NCBI GenBank assembly: GCA_011317545.1
Contig: WUJK01000004.1
Location: 3,038,001 to 3,102,000 of the forward strand
Direction of reading: 5' to 3'
Origin: Coniella vitis
Taxonomy: Eukaryota > Ascomycota > Sordariomycetes > Diaporthales > Schizoparmaceae
DNA length: 64,000 nt
In this document: piece by piece, positions 1 to 10,481 of the stretch
How positions within the stretch are numbered: the stretch's first letter is position 1
Layout: the number at the start of each line of letters is the position of its first letter
Translations under genes and position numbers: made by a program
The notes under the pieces: model-generated
What the model was told of the DNA's origin: nothing
The model's input: only the letters and a program-made list of their open reading frames with translations
Databases searched by the model: none

Positions 1-3000
1 TGCCACCAAAGAGGCCAGCACTTCCTTTGAAGAGACGAGGCCGGTGAGGCAGAGGCGACAGCTAGCACAGCAGCACAAATTCCGCTCCGTCGTCCTTGAG
101 GTCCAGGTGATGCGCCACCCACCGCTCATGGCCCATGCGAATATCCCCGCCGTGTTTGGGTACGGCTGGACTGATACACCTGCTCGTACGGATACCAAGA
201 CGACGACGACGACGACGACCACCACCACCACCACACAACCGCCCGGCATCGCACCGTTCATCGTCATGGAACACGCCCTTCACGGCACCCTCCGCTCGTA
301 CATCCAAACCCACCATCTCTCCCCCGCCAACCAGCAACACATCCGGCACTTGGAGATTTTGCTAGGTGACGTTGCTTCCGGTCTTGCGGCGCTGCATGGC
401 TGTGGAGTTGTCCACGGGGATGTGAAGCTGGATAATGTGCTCGTGTTCCCCTCGCGCGAGAACCCTGCGCAAGCGACGGCTAAGGTTTCGGACTTTGGGC
501 ATGTGGTTGCTTTGAACCGCAAGAATGGGGTTAAGGAGGAGGGAGGATGGTATCTTGGGACTGCTGTGTGAGTGGTCGTCTTTTTATTTTTATTTGCCGG
601 TTTTGGGTCTTACTTTGTCGGACCATGCATATTGGGTTGGGCTTAAGAACTCCGGATTTGGACACACAGCCCAACCCAATCTTACATCGCGCACGAGTAA
701 ACGCCTGTTCGTATATGTCAACATACTCAGATATGACCATAGTTACAACGCCCCCGAGGTCGCAAGACAAGCGGCCCACCCGCTCAGTCCCTCAGAACTC
801 GTCAAGTGCGATATATGGTCCTTTGGCCTTCTGGTATGGGAAGCCTGCATCAACGGCGACGAGTTCTGGACGCGGATCCCAGACAAGAACACTGCACGAA
901 CAGCTCTTTCCTCATCTTCACCACCGAGGCTCTCACCAGAAACAGCATCAAAAAGGGCGAGCAAGTCCTCTCTCATAGGCTCTGTGACTACTGGATCATT
1001 CCCCCACTCTAAGCAGAGCGACACCAACAACAACAACCATCAGCAACACAACCCGCCAGCATACTCTGCGATCCCTACCTATTACAGCAGCAACCTGCTC
1101 CAACTAGCCAAACAATCCCTCCCAGGCTCCAAACACACCCTCGGAATTGCCATGTTCCTCCGCGTTACGCTCAACATGACGCTGCAAGAGGATCCCGCCA
1201 AGCGAGCGACGTCCGCGAGAGACTTGCCGCTTTTTACACAGTGGAAGTAAGCTGCTATTGCCTATTTACCCCTACTTTCCACCACCCCCCCCCCCCCAAA
1301 ATCTGCAAAAGCTGTTTTCCTTGATTAGCAACTGGCTTTGGTGCTGACAATGATTTCTTTTCTTTTGCTAGTGCTGGTGGGTTGGTAGGTGTGGCTGCTG
1401 ATATTGCCCTTCATCTCGCGACGCCTGTGCCTACATACGAGGTATGTTTTGACTTTCATGTTATTGTATTTTATTTTGTTTCCTAGGACACACTCACTCA
1501 CATGAGAATGTTTTACACTTACCCTATTCCTTCTCTAACTGTCATGCTTCTGTGAGTGTGACTGAGATAAGTACTTACCTCGTTGCTTTCCCACACAGAT
1601 GTTCCGCCTAGACAACGGCAGAGACATCCCCTGGCCACACCAACAACAAATCTTTCAAGGCCTTTTGCAAGCTCATCAGACAACCAGCAGAAGCAACAAC
1701 AACGCAAATAGCCAGCAAAGCGCAGCACTAGCCTGGCAGATTGCGCTATGCCATTACCACGGCTTCGGCATCGAGCAGAGTACCGCCAAAGCCCATCGAT
1801 ATGCTCGTCAAGCCGCCGGCCACAGCCACACCCATGCACAGACAGAGGACAACGAAAATAATTCCAGTCCTCCTCCCTTTCTCACTGCTGCTGCTGCTGC
1901 TGCGGCTTCTTCTTCTTCTTCGCCTCCTTCCTACGACAGCGACCAGCATCCCCTCGCTGCCGTCTTTGGCGAGCTCTTTGCTCCTATTCCTCTTCTCAAT
2001 GCAACCTACACGAAGCGAATTGTGGGCTTACTACGATGCTTGTCGAACGAAACTGCAAACAAAGATATTTCCACCACCCTGCCGCCACTAGCCAGAGCGT
2101 GCTTCCATGGCGATTGTTCAGCAGTCATGGACCTTTTAGAAAGGGGCACAAGTCCCAACACGCTGTCCATCGACGGAAGTGGGTTGCTCCATTGGCTCTT
2201 TATGCTTCCAGAGACAGGCGATGGACTGCAACGGCTCGTTGCCGTTCTTCGCAAGTATCACTTGGCTTATTTAACAGTACAAGACGACAACGACGACAGC
2301 AACAACAAGGAACAAGAGGGGAAGCCACGGCACCACCAACAACTCTTGGTGGACGCTCCGTGTACCTTGTTGCGCGAGGTTCACGCCCAGTGGCCGCTCA
2401 GGCTCCTCGGCAGCCCTCTTGCAATCGCCATATCCGTCAACAGCGTAGCCAGTGTGCGAGCACTGCTAGACCTCGGCGCAGACCCACTGGCGCCAGCATA
2501 CTTTTGCGGAACGACACGCCACATCGACAGCGATGGCTACGGCGACGACGACGACGGACGCAACTTACACGGTCACCACTCGAGACCGGGGACATTTGCT
2601 CAGTGGACGCCGTTACACATTGCAGCAAAACATCACAGCAGCGAACTCCTCAAACTACTCATCAAACAAGTAACGGCCCATAACAACGAGCACAAACTGC
2701 CGCAACTGTCCCCTTCCCTCGCTAGCACGCTCAGCTTCTCCACCAGGCTAGAGCGCACAGCCATGCACGGCAGCGCTGCGCGCGACAGCCTCCACGAAAC
2801 TCTCGGCCTCCTCCAAGAATGGCAGGGCCTCGATACCGCCGAGCCCAACGGCATGACGCCGCTCATGCGCGCCATTGATTACCAGGACCGGGACGTCGTG
2901 GCTGCTTTGCTAGCTGCCCAGCCAGACCTTGCACCGATGCCCATGCGAGCACCGGGGAGAGAATCGGAGCTGTATAATTACCCCATTCACTTTGCGGTGC

Positions 3001-4760
3001 AGATTGCTGCGCGCCGGGACGCAGATGATACGCTTGCTATCCCGCGCATCATTGTCCAGGCGGCGAAACGACCAGAATCGATGGAGATGTTGCCGCCGTT
3101 CCTCCTGCGAGATCACCTCGGCAGGACGCCGCTGCATATGGCTGTTACGGGAGCCTTTGACCGTGTGGCGCGGTGGATCCTCAGCGAGGCGGCTGTTGAA
3201 CTGGATATGCTGGACGAGCAGGGCTTGCAGGATGTACAGGACTATCAAGGACAAATTGCGTTGTTTTACTGCCGGTCCGCTCCCAATGCCCACTTGCTGC
3301 TGGAGAAGGGGGCAAACATCCGACACACGAGCAAGAATGGCATGACGGCACTTCATCAGGCGTGTCTGGTGGGTGATGTTGATGTTGTGAGAACGCTCAT
3401 TGGCGTGGACAAGTCGCTGTTGGAGGCCGGGAATTACTACTGCAACAACAATCCTTGCGGGACTCCGCTGCACTGCGCCGTCATCAACGGGTCGATGGAG
3501 CTGGTAGTGCTTCTTGTGGACGCTGGCGCGCCGCTGGAGGCCGTAGACAGAAAGGGCAACACGGCGCTCCACGTTGCTGTGCGCTTGGGTCGGTCTTCGC
3601 TGCTGCGCTTTCTCGTCAGTCGCGCGGAGGCTGCACCAAAGGGCCGTAAGGAAGCTGCTGTTGTTGATACGCCCCCGGCATACCATGGACCAGGAGACGA
3701 AGCAGCCCAGAAGGACTGGCAGGACAGTGACTCTGCCAGCTTTGAGTGGGATATTGACTCCATGCTTGTGAGCATCAGCCATAGTGATGGCTTGTATGGT
3801 GCTGGGGACGTGGTTTCATCTGATAGAGCCGGCGAAGATGTCTACCACATTCCAGCATCGAGCCACGAGACGTTTGACGACCGACGGCATAGAATGCAGT
3901 TGATGGACTCGCTCTGCACACGCCTTGGGGCAGAGCTTGCAGAACAAGGCAAGCTCGTCGATAACGAGTCTCTTGACGAAGAGATTGTCGTTGAGGAGGC
4001 CTTTGAAGAAGCATCGATCGACAAATCATTAGTTGCCACCGACGCATCCATCAACCGATCATCTGTTAGTAAAATATCATCTATCATTGCAACAGCTATC
4101 AATGAAAAGGACAACTCGAAAAGAGATGTCGACAAAGCAGCGTCAATAGTAGCTTTACTAATGACCGACGCCATGTGGCAGTCCCAGCGGGTAGACGACT
4201 TGTATGCTATTCTGCGTCATGCCGGAACATTGATGAAGTCGCAGCTGGAGGAACATGTCGATACCAATGAAGAGGATGAAGAGGAAGAGACTCTGAATGG
4301 CACCGAGACGGGCGACGACATGCTCAACGACTTGATCGCAACATGGATCGCCCACATCCTCGCTCAAACTAGACCAGCGGGTGCTTTCCCAGGTCGGAGC
4401 GAAGAGAATATCAAGGACATCGTGCAGGGTGAGCTCAATATGAGTCGAGAGTATCCAGATGACGATAGCATCACCGACTTGATCACATCGTGCTCGGCGC
4501 AAGCAGCGCGGCTGGTAGGCGAGTGGCAAGCCTGGTGCAAAGTCCAAGCGGCAGCAGCGCAGTACGGAAAGGAAGAGAATGAAAATGTAACACACGCGAG
4601 TCGGTGGGAAGCGCTTAGGTTTATGCGCAATGGGGAACAAGCGAAGCAGGTTGCAAGCATGGAGGATGCGTTCATGAGGCCGGCGTCGTCGTCGGCGGTG
4701 GGGCCAAATCCCGGGACAGTTGTGGGCACGCCGTTGGAGGCTCAGCGGTGGAGTCGCTGA
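1..4760 (+). CDS. Protein kinase / Sel1-like / ankyrin-repeat protein, 5' end outside the window
   Basis: Exons: before 1 to 567, 743-1246, 1372-1441, 1599-4760. All joins keep phase and use GT..AG (GTGAGT, GTAAGC, GTATGT donors). The frame is open to the left edge, so the glycine loop and the VAIK lysine lie outside. Visible kinase motifs are HGDVKLDN (HGD replaces HRD, but the catalytic Asp and the Asn are kept), DFG, YNAPEV just after intron 1, and DIWSFG. An inserted poly-Thr run is encoded by ACG/ACC repeats at about 200-234. The last exon opens with one Sel1-like repeat (ALAWQIALCHYHGFGIEQ). About six or more ankyrin repeats follow (NGMTPLMRAI, LGRTPLHMAV, NGMTALHQAC, CGTPLHCAVI, KGNTALHVAV), then an acidic tail of about 350 residues with no recognised domain. 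Such kinase-ankyrin fusions are typical of filamentous fungi. Ser/Thr specificity is likely and the substrate unknown. A poly-C run of about 13 sits in intron 2. Confidence 0.85.
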
Positions 4761-5857
4761 GATGGCAGAACTATGCCACAGCGCTTAACAGGCAGAACAG
4801 GCAGAACAGGCCCCAGTAACATTGCTAGTCAGTGGTTGACAGCGGCTGAAAGTCAGTGGGATGCCCTGCAGATCTGCTGCATTTTACAGGCGGGATGGGG
4901 GAAGGGGAATCCATGCGGGCCCGCTGCCACGCTAGAAAATGTGCGGGGGCATCCACTGTATCTTCAGCACTCATAGACCAGGACCTGGAGACTGAGTACA
5001 TAAACAAAGGCCTGTTGCGCTAACTCAGGACCTCTCAATTATCATTGGGAGCAGTGGCAACTATCCGCGTCACTTCCTTTCACGCCCACATCCACACCGT
5101 TAGTATTACGCGCTGATCTTTTCTCCTCCCACAATTCGTAATATCAATAAGCTCGTATTCATTCTCTATTTCCCGCGTCTCTTCTTTTCCGTGTCTTGCC
5201 TCAAACAGGACCTGCTTCTTACCGGTTTATGAACGCAGCCCATTCTGAATGAATAGTTGCTTATTCCTCAGCATAAACCACTATATGCAAACCCGGGCCA
5301 GAACCACGACTGCAAGCCACACGCGCTCGATATTTTTGCCAGTCTTCTTGTTACACTGCATGGGCACATGTGAGTTGATTGCTCGTTTGTGTATTAGACC
5401 GGATCTGACAAGTGACAAGAGCATCAAGTTCATCGTACATATTAAGTCCGGTCACCGCCGATTATTTCTAAGAGACTCTGGAAGCAAGACCTCGACGGTT
5501 CAAAATCGTTCGAATTCATTGACTAGCCTCGGGACTAGAGTCTAATTCACGTTACAGATCAATGAGTTGATCGCTAGACTTGATGACTTGGATTCTGCTC
5601 TGGTTGACGGATCACGAGTTAGGGGCCTTGTGAGCCAGAGAGTGGGATTGCGGCGGTGAACTTCTTCTAACCCGAGGAAACGAAGGAGGGGCCAGCACAT
5701 CTGTTCTGCCTCTGCCTTTCCATTCTATCCACTACGGGCAGCCTCATCTAGTCATTCAAGACCAAGAAATCTCAGCAACGGTATCAAAGGGACATAATTT
5801 ACTCTTACTAACTTACTCACCACCCCAACAACTGCTACTTACAAAAGAAAATCAACA
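4761..5857. other. Intergenic, leader of the next gene
   Basis: No supported gene. A 9-nt unit (GGCAGAACA) is repeated about 2.5 times at 4788-4811, just after the kinase gene stop. The stretch before 5858 is C/T- and CAA-rich, as expected for a fungal 5' leader. A 98-codon ORF at 5249-5545 has no recognisable features. Confidence 0.6.
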
Positions 5858-6820
5858 ATGGACGACGACCTCTCTCCCTCCTTCTCATACTACGACCCCA
5901 TCTCCTTAACCAACAATCCCGAAGACCACGAACCATGGCGGGGTTACACCATGAACAACAACTTCCTCCACTTCTCCGGCAACGGTGCTGATTCTATGGA
6001 AGAATCCGCCTCACTCCGCTCCCACCCATCGCGCTCCTCCCACGCAGACCAGGCCCTGCTCCCTCGCTCGCAGGCTGCAGCACCACCGACTCCTTCTCTG
6101 TCCAGGACCAAGACCAGATCGCAGCCGCAGAGACTTCAGCGAAGACGCAGCCATTATTACTATTATGTTGACGGGGTGCTGGTCCCCGCTACAGCGCTTT
6201 TTGCGCAGCTGGAGTCTCAAGGGCAGGCACAGGTACAGGTGCCTTTGATAACAGGAGGAACGGGAGCAACGGGGCATAATACGGCCATGACGACAACGAC
6301 GACGCCGCCGCCGCTGCCGTTAATACCAGGAGCAGCTGTACCTCCAACTACAGCGGAGCCTTCTTCACCACCCACTAACCCAACATTCCCACCTCAGTCA
6401 ACATCCAGTTCACCACACCACAAACGCGCCAAATCCTACGGCATAGTCGGCAGCGCCGCCTCAGCATGGCTTCTTCCCAACAACAGCAGCATCCCGTCCG
6501 AAAACACAACAAAACGCCCCGCTTGGACGGGCGAGCGCCGTGAAAGTCGAAAATTGCACAAAGATCATCCTGTGGGATCTGCGCGGCCGGCGTTTGGCGT
6601 TGCGCTGGGCGACGGTCCGCCAGATATGGACAGAAACAATGAGCATGACTATACCACCACCGCCGGCGGCGGCGGCGGCGGCGGTTTATTGGGAGGCAGC
6701 GGAGGGACGCTGAGTAGGGCTTCCTCTGTGTTGGGTGTGCGTCGTAAAATGGAAAAGTTGAAGAAGGGCCTCTATCGACGCGGGTCCAAGGAAGCTGTTA
6801 TAGCGCCGGGGTTGCGGTGA
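5858..6820 (+). CDS. Low-complexity protein of unknown function, 320 aa
   Basis: Single-exon frame starting at an ATG in good context (CAACAATGG) after an A/C-rich leader. I do not recognise a domain. The protein is Ser/Pro/Thr-rich and probably largely disordered. It has a Tyr run (HYYYYVDGVLVPA) near residue 100, poly-Thr and poly-Pro stretches around residues 145-160, an eight-Gly run near residue 270, and a basic tail (RRKMEKLKKGLYRRG) that could form an amphipathic helix or bind acidic partners. There is no signal peptide or membrane segment. It ends about 400 bp before the convergent CAB2 gene. The regular start context and full-length frame favour a real gene, but function is unknown. 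Confidence 0.7.
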   Translation: MDDDLSPSFSYYDPISLTNNPEDHEPWRGYTMNNNFLHFSGNGADSMEESASLRSHPSRSSHADQALLPRSQAAAPPTPSLSRTKTRSQPQRLQRRRSHYYYYVDGVLVPATALFAQLESQGQAQVQVPLITGGTGATGHNTAMTTTTTPPPLPLIPGAAVPPTTAEPSSPPTNPTFPPQSTSSSPHHKRAKSYGIVGSAASAWLLPNNSSIPSENTTKRPAWTGERRESRKLHKDHPVGSARPAFGVALGDGPPDMDRNNEHDYTTTAGGGGGGGLLGGSGGTLSRASSVLGVRRKMEKLKKGLYRRGSKEAVIAPGLR

Positions 6821-7220
6821 AAATGTAAGATGTTGTTGAAGTGCGGGCGAGGAGAGAAAAGGTTCGTGGGTGGTTCACCGACTATCTATGAGTTGCAGCC
6901 GATACGGCAAATGATGCTCCAGCAACTCAAGGATATTGTGTATGATGGTATGGCGGAGTTCAGCAAATCAATCGGCACGAAAGGAAACCAGACTCGATTC
7001 TTTTTTATAAAAACGAGGGCTTCCATACAAATCCTATCGCTCTTATATTTTCAACCATGAGACTATGAAAATGCTATTATATCCGACATTTTTGTATAAT
7101 ACTTTGTGAATGTCTAGTCCATGATATATACAACCACCAGTTCCTTTCCATCTGTTCTGCTTTGGAGCCTTTCATCGCTTGTAAACGGCACCCCTGCAAC
7201 TTTTATCATCTCCCAGCAAT
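6821..7220. other. Convergent 3' region
   Basis: AT-rich spacer between the stops of the low-complexity gene (+) and CAB2 (-), presumably holding both 3' UTRs. No gene seen. Confidence 0.5.
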
Positions 7221-8596
7221 TTAAGCCACCACCTCCGCCTCCTCGCCATTCCTCCCGTGCTCCCCACCCGTCTTGGCCTGCGCGTCACGGATATGTGTCG
7301 TATGCAGCTCCTCCAGCGCAGGAATAATCAAACTCTCAATCTCAATGTCTGGGTCACCCTCGGGCAGCAGCGCGGGGTCGAGCGGTTTATCTTCGGATAG
7401 AACCGCCAGACCCGCCTCCGCATCTGTACTTTGCCTCTTCGAAGTCTCCTCCATCTCGCTGAGCGACCTCTTATGGCTCGTTGACGTTGTTGGCGGCGTC
7501 GTCTTCAAAGTTGCTACACTGGGGATCCGGATCCACTTGTCTGGCCGCCCAGGTGCAACAAAGACAACTTCCCACTTGCGCGTGGAGAGAAGGTTGCCAA
7601 TCACGAGGTTGTGGCTGTACCTGTCTAGAGCCTTTTTGGCCTTGTGCACGAGGATTGCTACAGTGATGATGATTAGTTATCACCGCAAGTTTTGAGATCT
7701 CAAGAGAGAAATGGCAAAAGGGAGGAAATTTGGGAGGCAAGAGGGCTCAGCTTACCAGGGTCAGTCTCCAGCTTGAACGACACAATCATACACTGCGGTG
7801 CCCATCCATCCACCAAGTTCTTCAAAAATTTGGGCACCGGGTCCAAGTCCACAATCAAGCGTTTGCTTCTCGGCACTTGGGTCGTCGAGTCGAAATTGTC
7901 AAACTCCTCGTCGCCAGTGGCGCCATTGGCAGCGCCGTCAGCGGCTGACTTCTTCTTGACCACTCCATCCGCCGCATCCGTGCTTTGAATTTTGTGCTCG
8001 GCCATGCGATCCTGCGGCAAAAAGAAATCACTGGCCGCCGCAGCCAGGTACAGCAACCCATTGGGGCCCAGCCGGTGCATCAACCGTGCAATCGCGCGCA
8101 ATTCATGCAAGTAATCCCCAATTGTGACAAAGGGGAGTGTCAGCAGCAGCTTGTTGCGCGTGGCCGTCTGGTACTTGCGCAAAACAGATAGCATCTTTTC
8201 GTTGAAAGCAGGCTTGGCCACGACAACGCCCCCTTCTCCCTCATCGAGAAAGTCGAGAAAGCAGTCGGTGGCATGGCTGTAGTGTCTGCTGTAGGGCAGC
8301 AGGCTGAACTGGCGGTGCAAAAAGATGACGGCGTAGCCGCTCTCGAGAAAGTACTCGGCCGAGGTGGCACCGCGGGTGCCGGCACTGAAATTGTCAATGA
8401 AGCGCACAGTTTGCCTCTCGAGGGGTACGGTGGTGCCGCCTGATGTGACGAGGACGACGCGCCTGTTTGCCGCTGCGTGGAGGTCGATAAAGGCTTGGGC
8501 TTGGGCAATGTGTGTTGAAAGATCTTTGGGCGGTGGGTTGGAGCTGAAGTATTGGTCCTCGACAGCGGTCGTGGTGGCTTCGGCCGAGGGGGCCAT
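7221..8596 (-). CDS. CAB2: Phosphopantothenate-cysteine ligase (PPCS)
   Basis: Exons 8596-7756 and 7657-7221; intron 7755-7658 (GTAAGC..TAG); 425 aa. It catalyses the second step of CoA synthesis from pantothenate, joining 4'-phosphopantothenate and cysteine using a nucleotide triphosphate. In eukaryotes this is a stand-alone cytosolic enzyme. Family motifs seen: VTSGGTTVPLE near residue 50, RFIDNFSAGTRG, the AAAASDFFLP segment near residue 195, and SFKLETD immediately before the intron, continuing into KAKKALDRYSHNLVIGN after it. The frame is open upstream of 8596 but has no better start than the ATG of MAPSAEA. An acidic linker of about 60 residues near the C-terminus makes it longer than the yeast protein. 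Identification is firm. Confidence 0.95.
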
Positions 8597-9678
8597 GGTT
8601 GCTCTGAGTTGGGCCGAGTAGAAGTGGCTATGAACTGATCGAGGCAAGCTGGAGATCCGAAGAGGAGATCGATGGTGCCTGTGGAGTGTTTTGTTGAACG
8701 TCTTCCACTTTGGAGTTTTGGTTGTCTGTGAGAGAGTCAGCTTTTTCGGCCTTGTGAATCCGAGATATTGTCTAAGCCAAGGATGGCGATTGAAATTGTG
8801 AGCGTGCACTCTGTATTACACAATCGCAACCACAGTTGGAGAATGATTGCAATCCAGCAATTGATTGCACAGGGCATCCGCCATTTTGGCAGAACGCTGC
8901 GAATTCCAAAGTGGTCATATGATTGTGAAATCAAATCTCGGCGCTGTCCAGCAGTGAAGGCCGTCCCCAAACCCGGCAGAAGCGGAGGCAGCGAGGGCCG
9001 CAGGGGCTGCAAGCAGAGCGGACAAAAGCTTACCAAAGCGCCGGCGCCGGGGCTCACGTAGTGAGGCCGGAAGGTGATGGATGTAATGCACGATGCGCAG
9101 AATGATATACAGACAAAGGAAGACACGCTTGATCACCTTGAAAAAACGGGATTACCAATCAGACTGAGTCTCACAGTGTCGTTGCAAATGAGGTCGCCTT
9201 ATAGTTTGGCTGGATCCAGGGACGGCAAATTGTTGAAATTATTGATTTGGAAAGAGTTCAGTGATGCGACTGTCCAACAACGGGAATGAATGCCTTGGGG
9301 CCCTTCGCGCACGGACGGGAGTCGATATACGGCGTTGATCTTGGCCTGCATAAAGGGTTAGGGTTTAATGGTTGAAGATACTAGTCCAATGCATTTGACA
9401 CATTTATGAGCAGATTCAATATCAATATTTCATCTCAAGCATTTGTTCTTTGTTTTTATTTTGTTATTTCCTAGCACTCTTCTGAATCGAACAGCTATTA
9501 GATGCCCAACAAAAATCTGCGAACCGCCGGTATTCCTCTTTACCGTTGCTTCTCCATCGCTGCCCACGTTTGGAAATAGCTTCCAAAATGGCAGTGCTCA
9601 TCCAACTATAGCATTCGCCTTCTATCCATGTTGACACCACCCCGTTTCTCCTGTACCGCTATGAACTCAAGAATTCGT
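8597..9678. other. Intergenic between CAB2 and the Mpv17 gene
   Basis: Upstream region of CAB2 (minus) and 3' flank of the Mpv17-like gene. Several short ORFs on both strands show no family motif. A telomere-like GGGTTAGGGTTT lies at 9355-9366. A minus-strand leader ORF starting ATGGCGGATGCC near 8900 could be a uORF of CAB2. Confidence 0.5.
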
Positions 9679-10481
9679 TTACCTTGCTGCAAACATGCTC
9701 ATGTAGACGCCCCAGCCCACCCCCGCAATAGACGCCACCAGACCGCGCACCACCACGTCCCGCACCACCACATAGTTGAAGAAGCTCACAAATGGCCACA
9801 CTGTCCATCCAGCCCACATGATGGGCCAGAACTCGAGTTGCGATAGCTGTACCACCTTGCGCCAGTTTACCTGCGAATAGTCCAGGGCCTTGCCGCTTGC
9901 CAGGAAGGCCACGCTGGCATCGGCGCCAGTCGTCCGATGCGCCATGGCCTGCTGGATGCTGTGGGTGAACATGCTAAACATGAAGGCGTTGAAGCCTGAC
10001 CCCACGGTTTGGTCGACGATGAACTTGGCAACTGTGTTGCCGACGTTGAGCTTGGGCTCCACAAGACGGCCCTCTTTGGCTTCACGGTCCAGCTCCTTTT
10101 CATCGCCGGTGGCGGCAGAGCTGATTGCCTCTGCTGTTGGCGTAGACTTGGTGGATGGGAAGGCAGACTCAAGGAAGTCTTGGACTGAACGGGGTATCAG
10201 AGTCTGTGTTTGTCAAGTGATGTCCGCGGGCATGAACTCACACAAATAATTGGGGGGCGTCGATATCAAGGCGTATAAAAAGAACTGGAAGACAGGTACC
10301 CAGTCTATCACGAAAGCTTTCTACTCAAAAAGTGAGCTTATAAATCTCACTCGTCTTATGCAGGCACATCGAGCTTTCGTACATCGCCGCGGTAAGCCTC
10401 TATGGCTTGGGCCATGATATTGGATATTGGGCTCAAGATGGCCGCTTGGATAGTGGCCACAGCTAATGGAGGCAGAGCCAT
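9679..10481 (-). CDS. Mpv17/PMP22-family membrane protein
   Basis: Exons 10481-10383, 10320-10242 and 10184-9679; introns 10382-10321 (GTACGA..TAG) and 10241-10185 (GTGAGT..CAG); 227 aa. Start ATGGCTCTGCCTCC. The family comprises four-helix proteins of the mitochondrial inner membrane or peroxisome (yeast Sym1, mammalian Mpv17/PXMP2) with channel or metabolite-handling roles. Motifs seen: FVIDWVPVFQFF followed by STPPNYLFQDFLE across exons 2-3, and the family signature WPIMWAGWTVWPFVSFFNYV near residue 190. The common W of PPNxLWQ is F here, created at the exon 2/3 junction. Which paralog this is (Sym1-like or PMP22-like) cannot be settled; the STPPN..QDFLE pattern resembles fungal PXMP2-type members. 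Confidence 0.9.

Noticed and set aside
2910..3782. 290-codon minus-strand frame antisense to the ankyrin exon
   Set aside because: A shadow of the GC-rich ankyrin coding sequence with no motif of its own.
5249..5545. 98-codon plus-strand frame upstream of the low-complexity gene
   Set aside because: Contains an ATG but no motif and lies in a probable leader; could at most be a uORF-like frame.
8768..9136. Short frames on both strands between CAB2 and the Mpv17 gene, one with a hydrophobic start (VFLCLYIILRIVHYI)
   Set aside because: No ATG, no recognisable family and no convincing splice structure; left as leader or intergenic.
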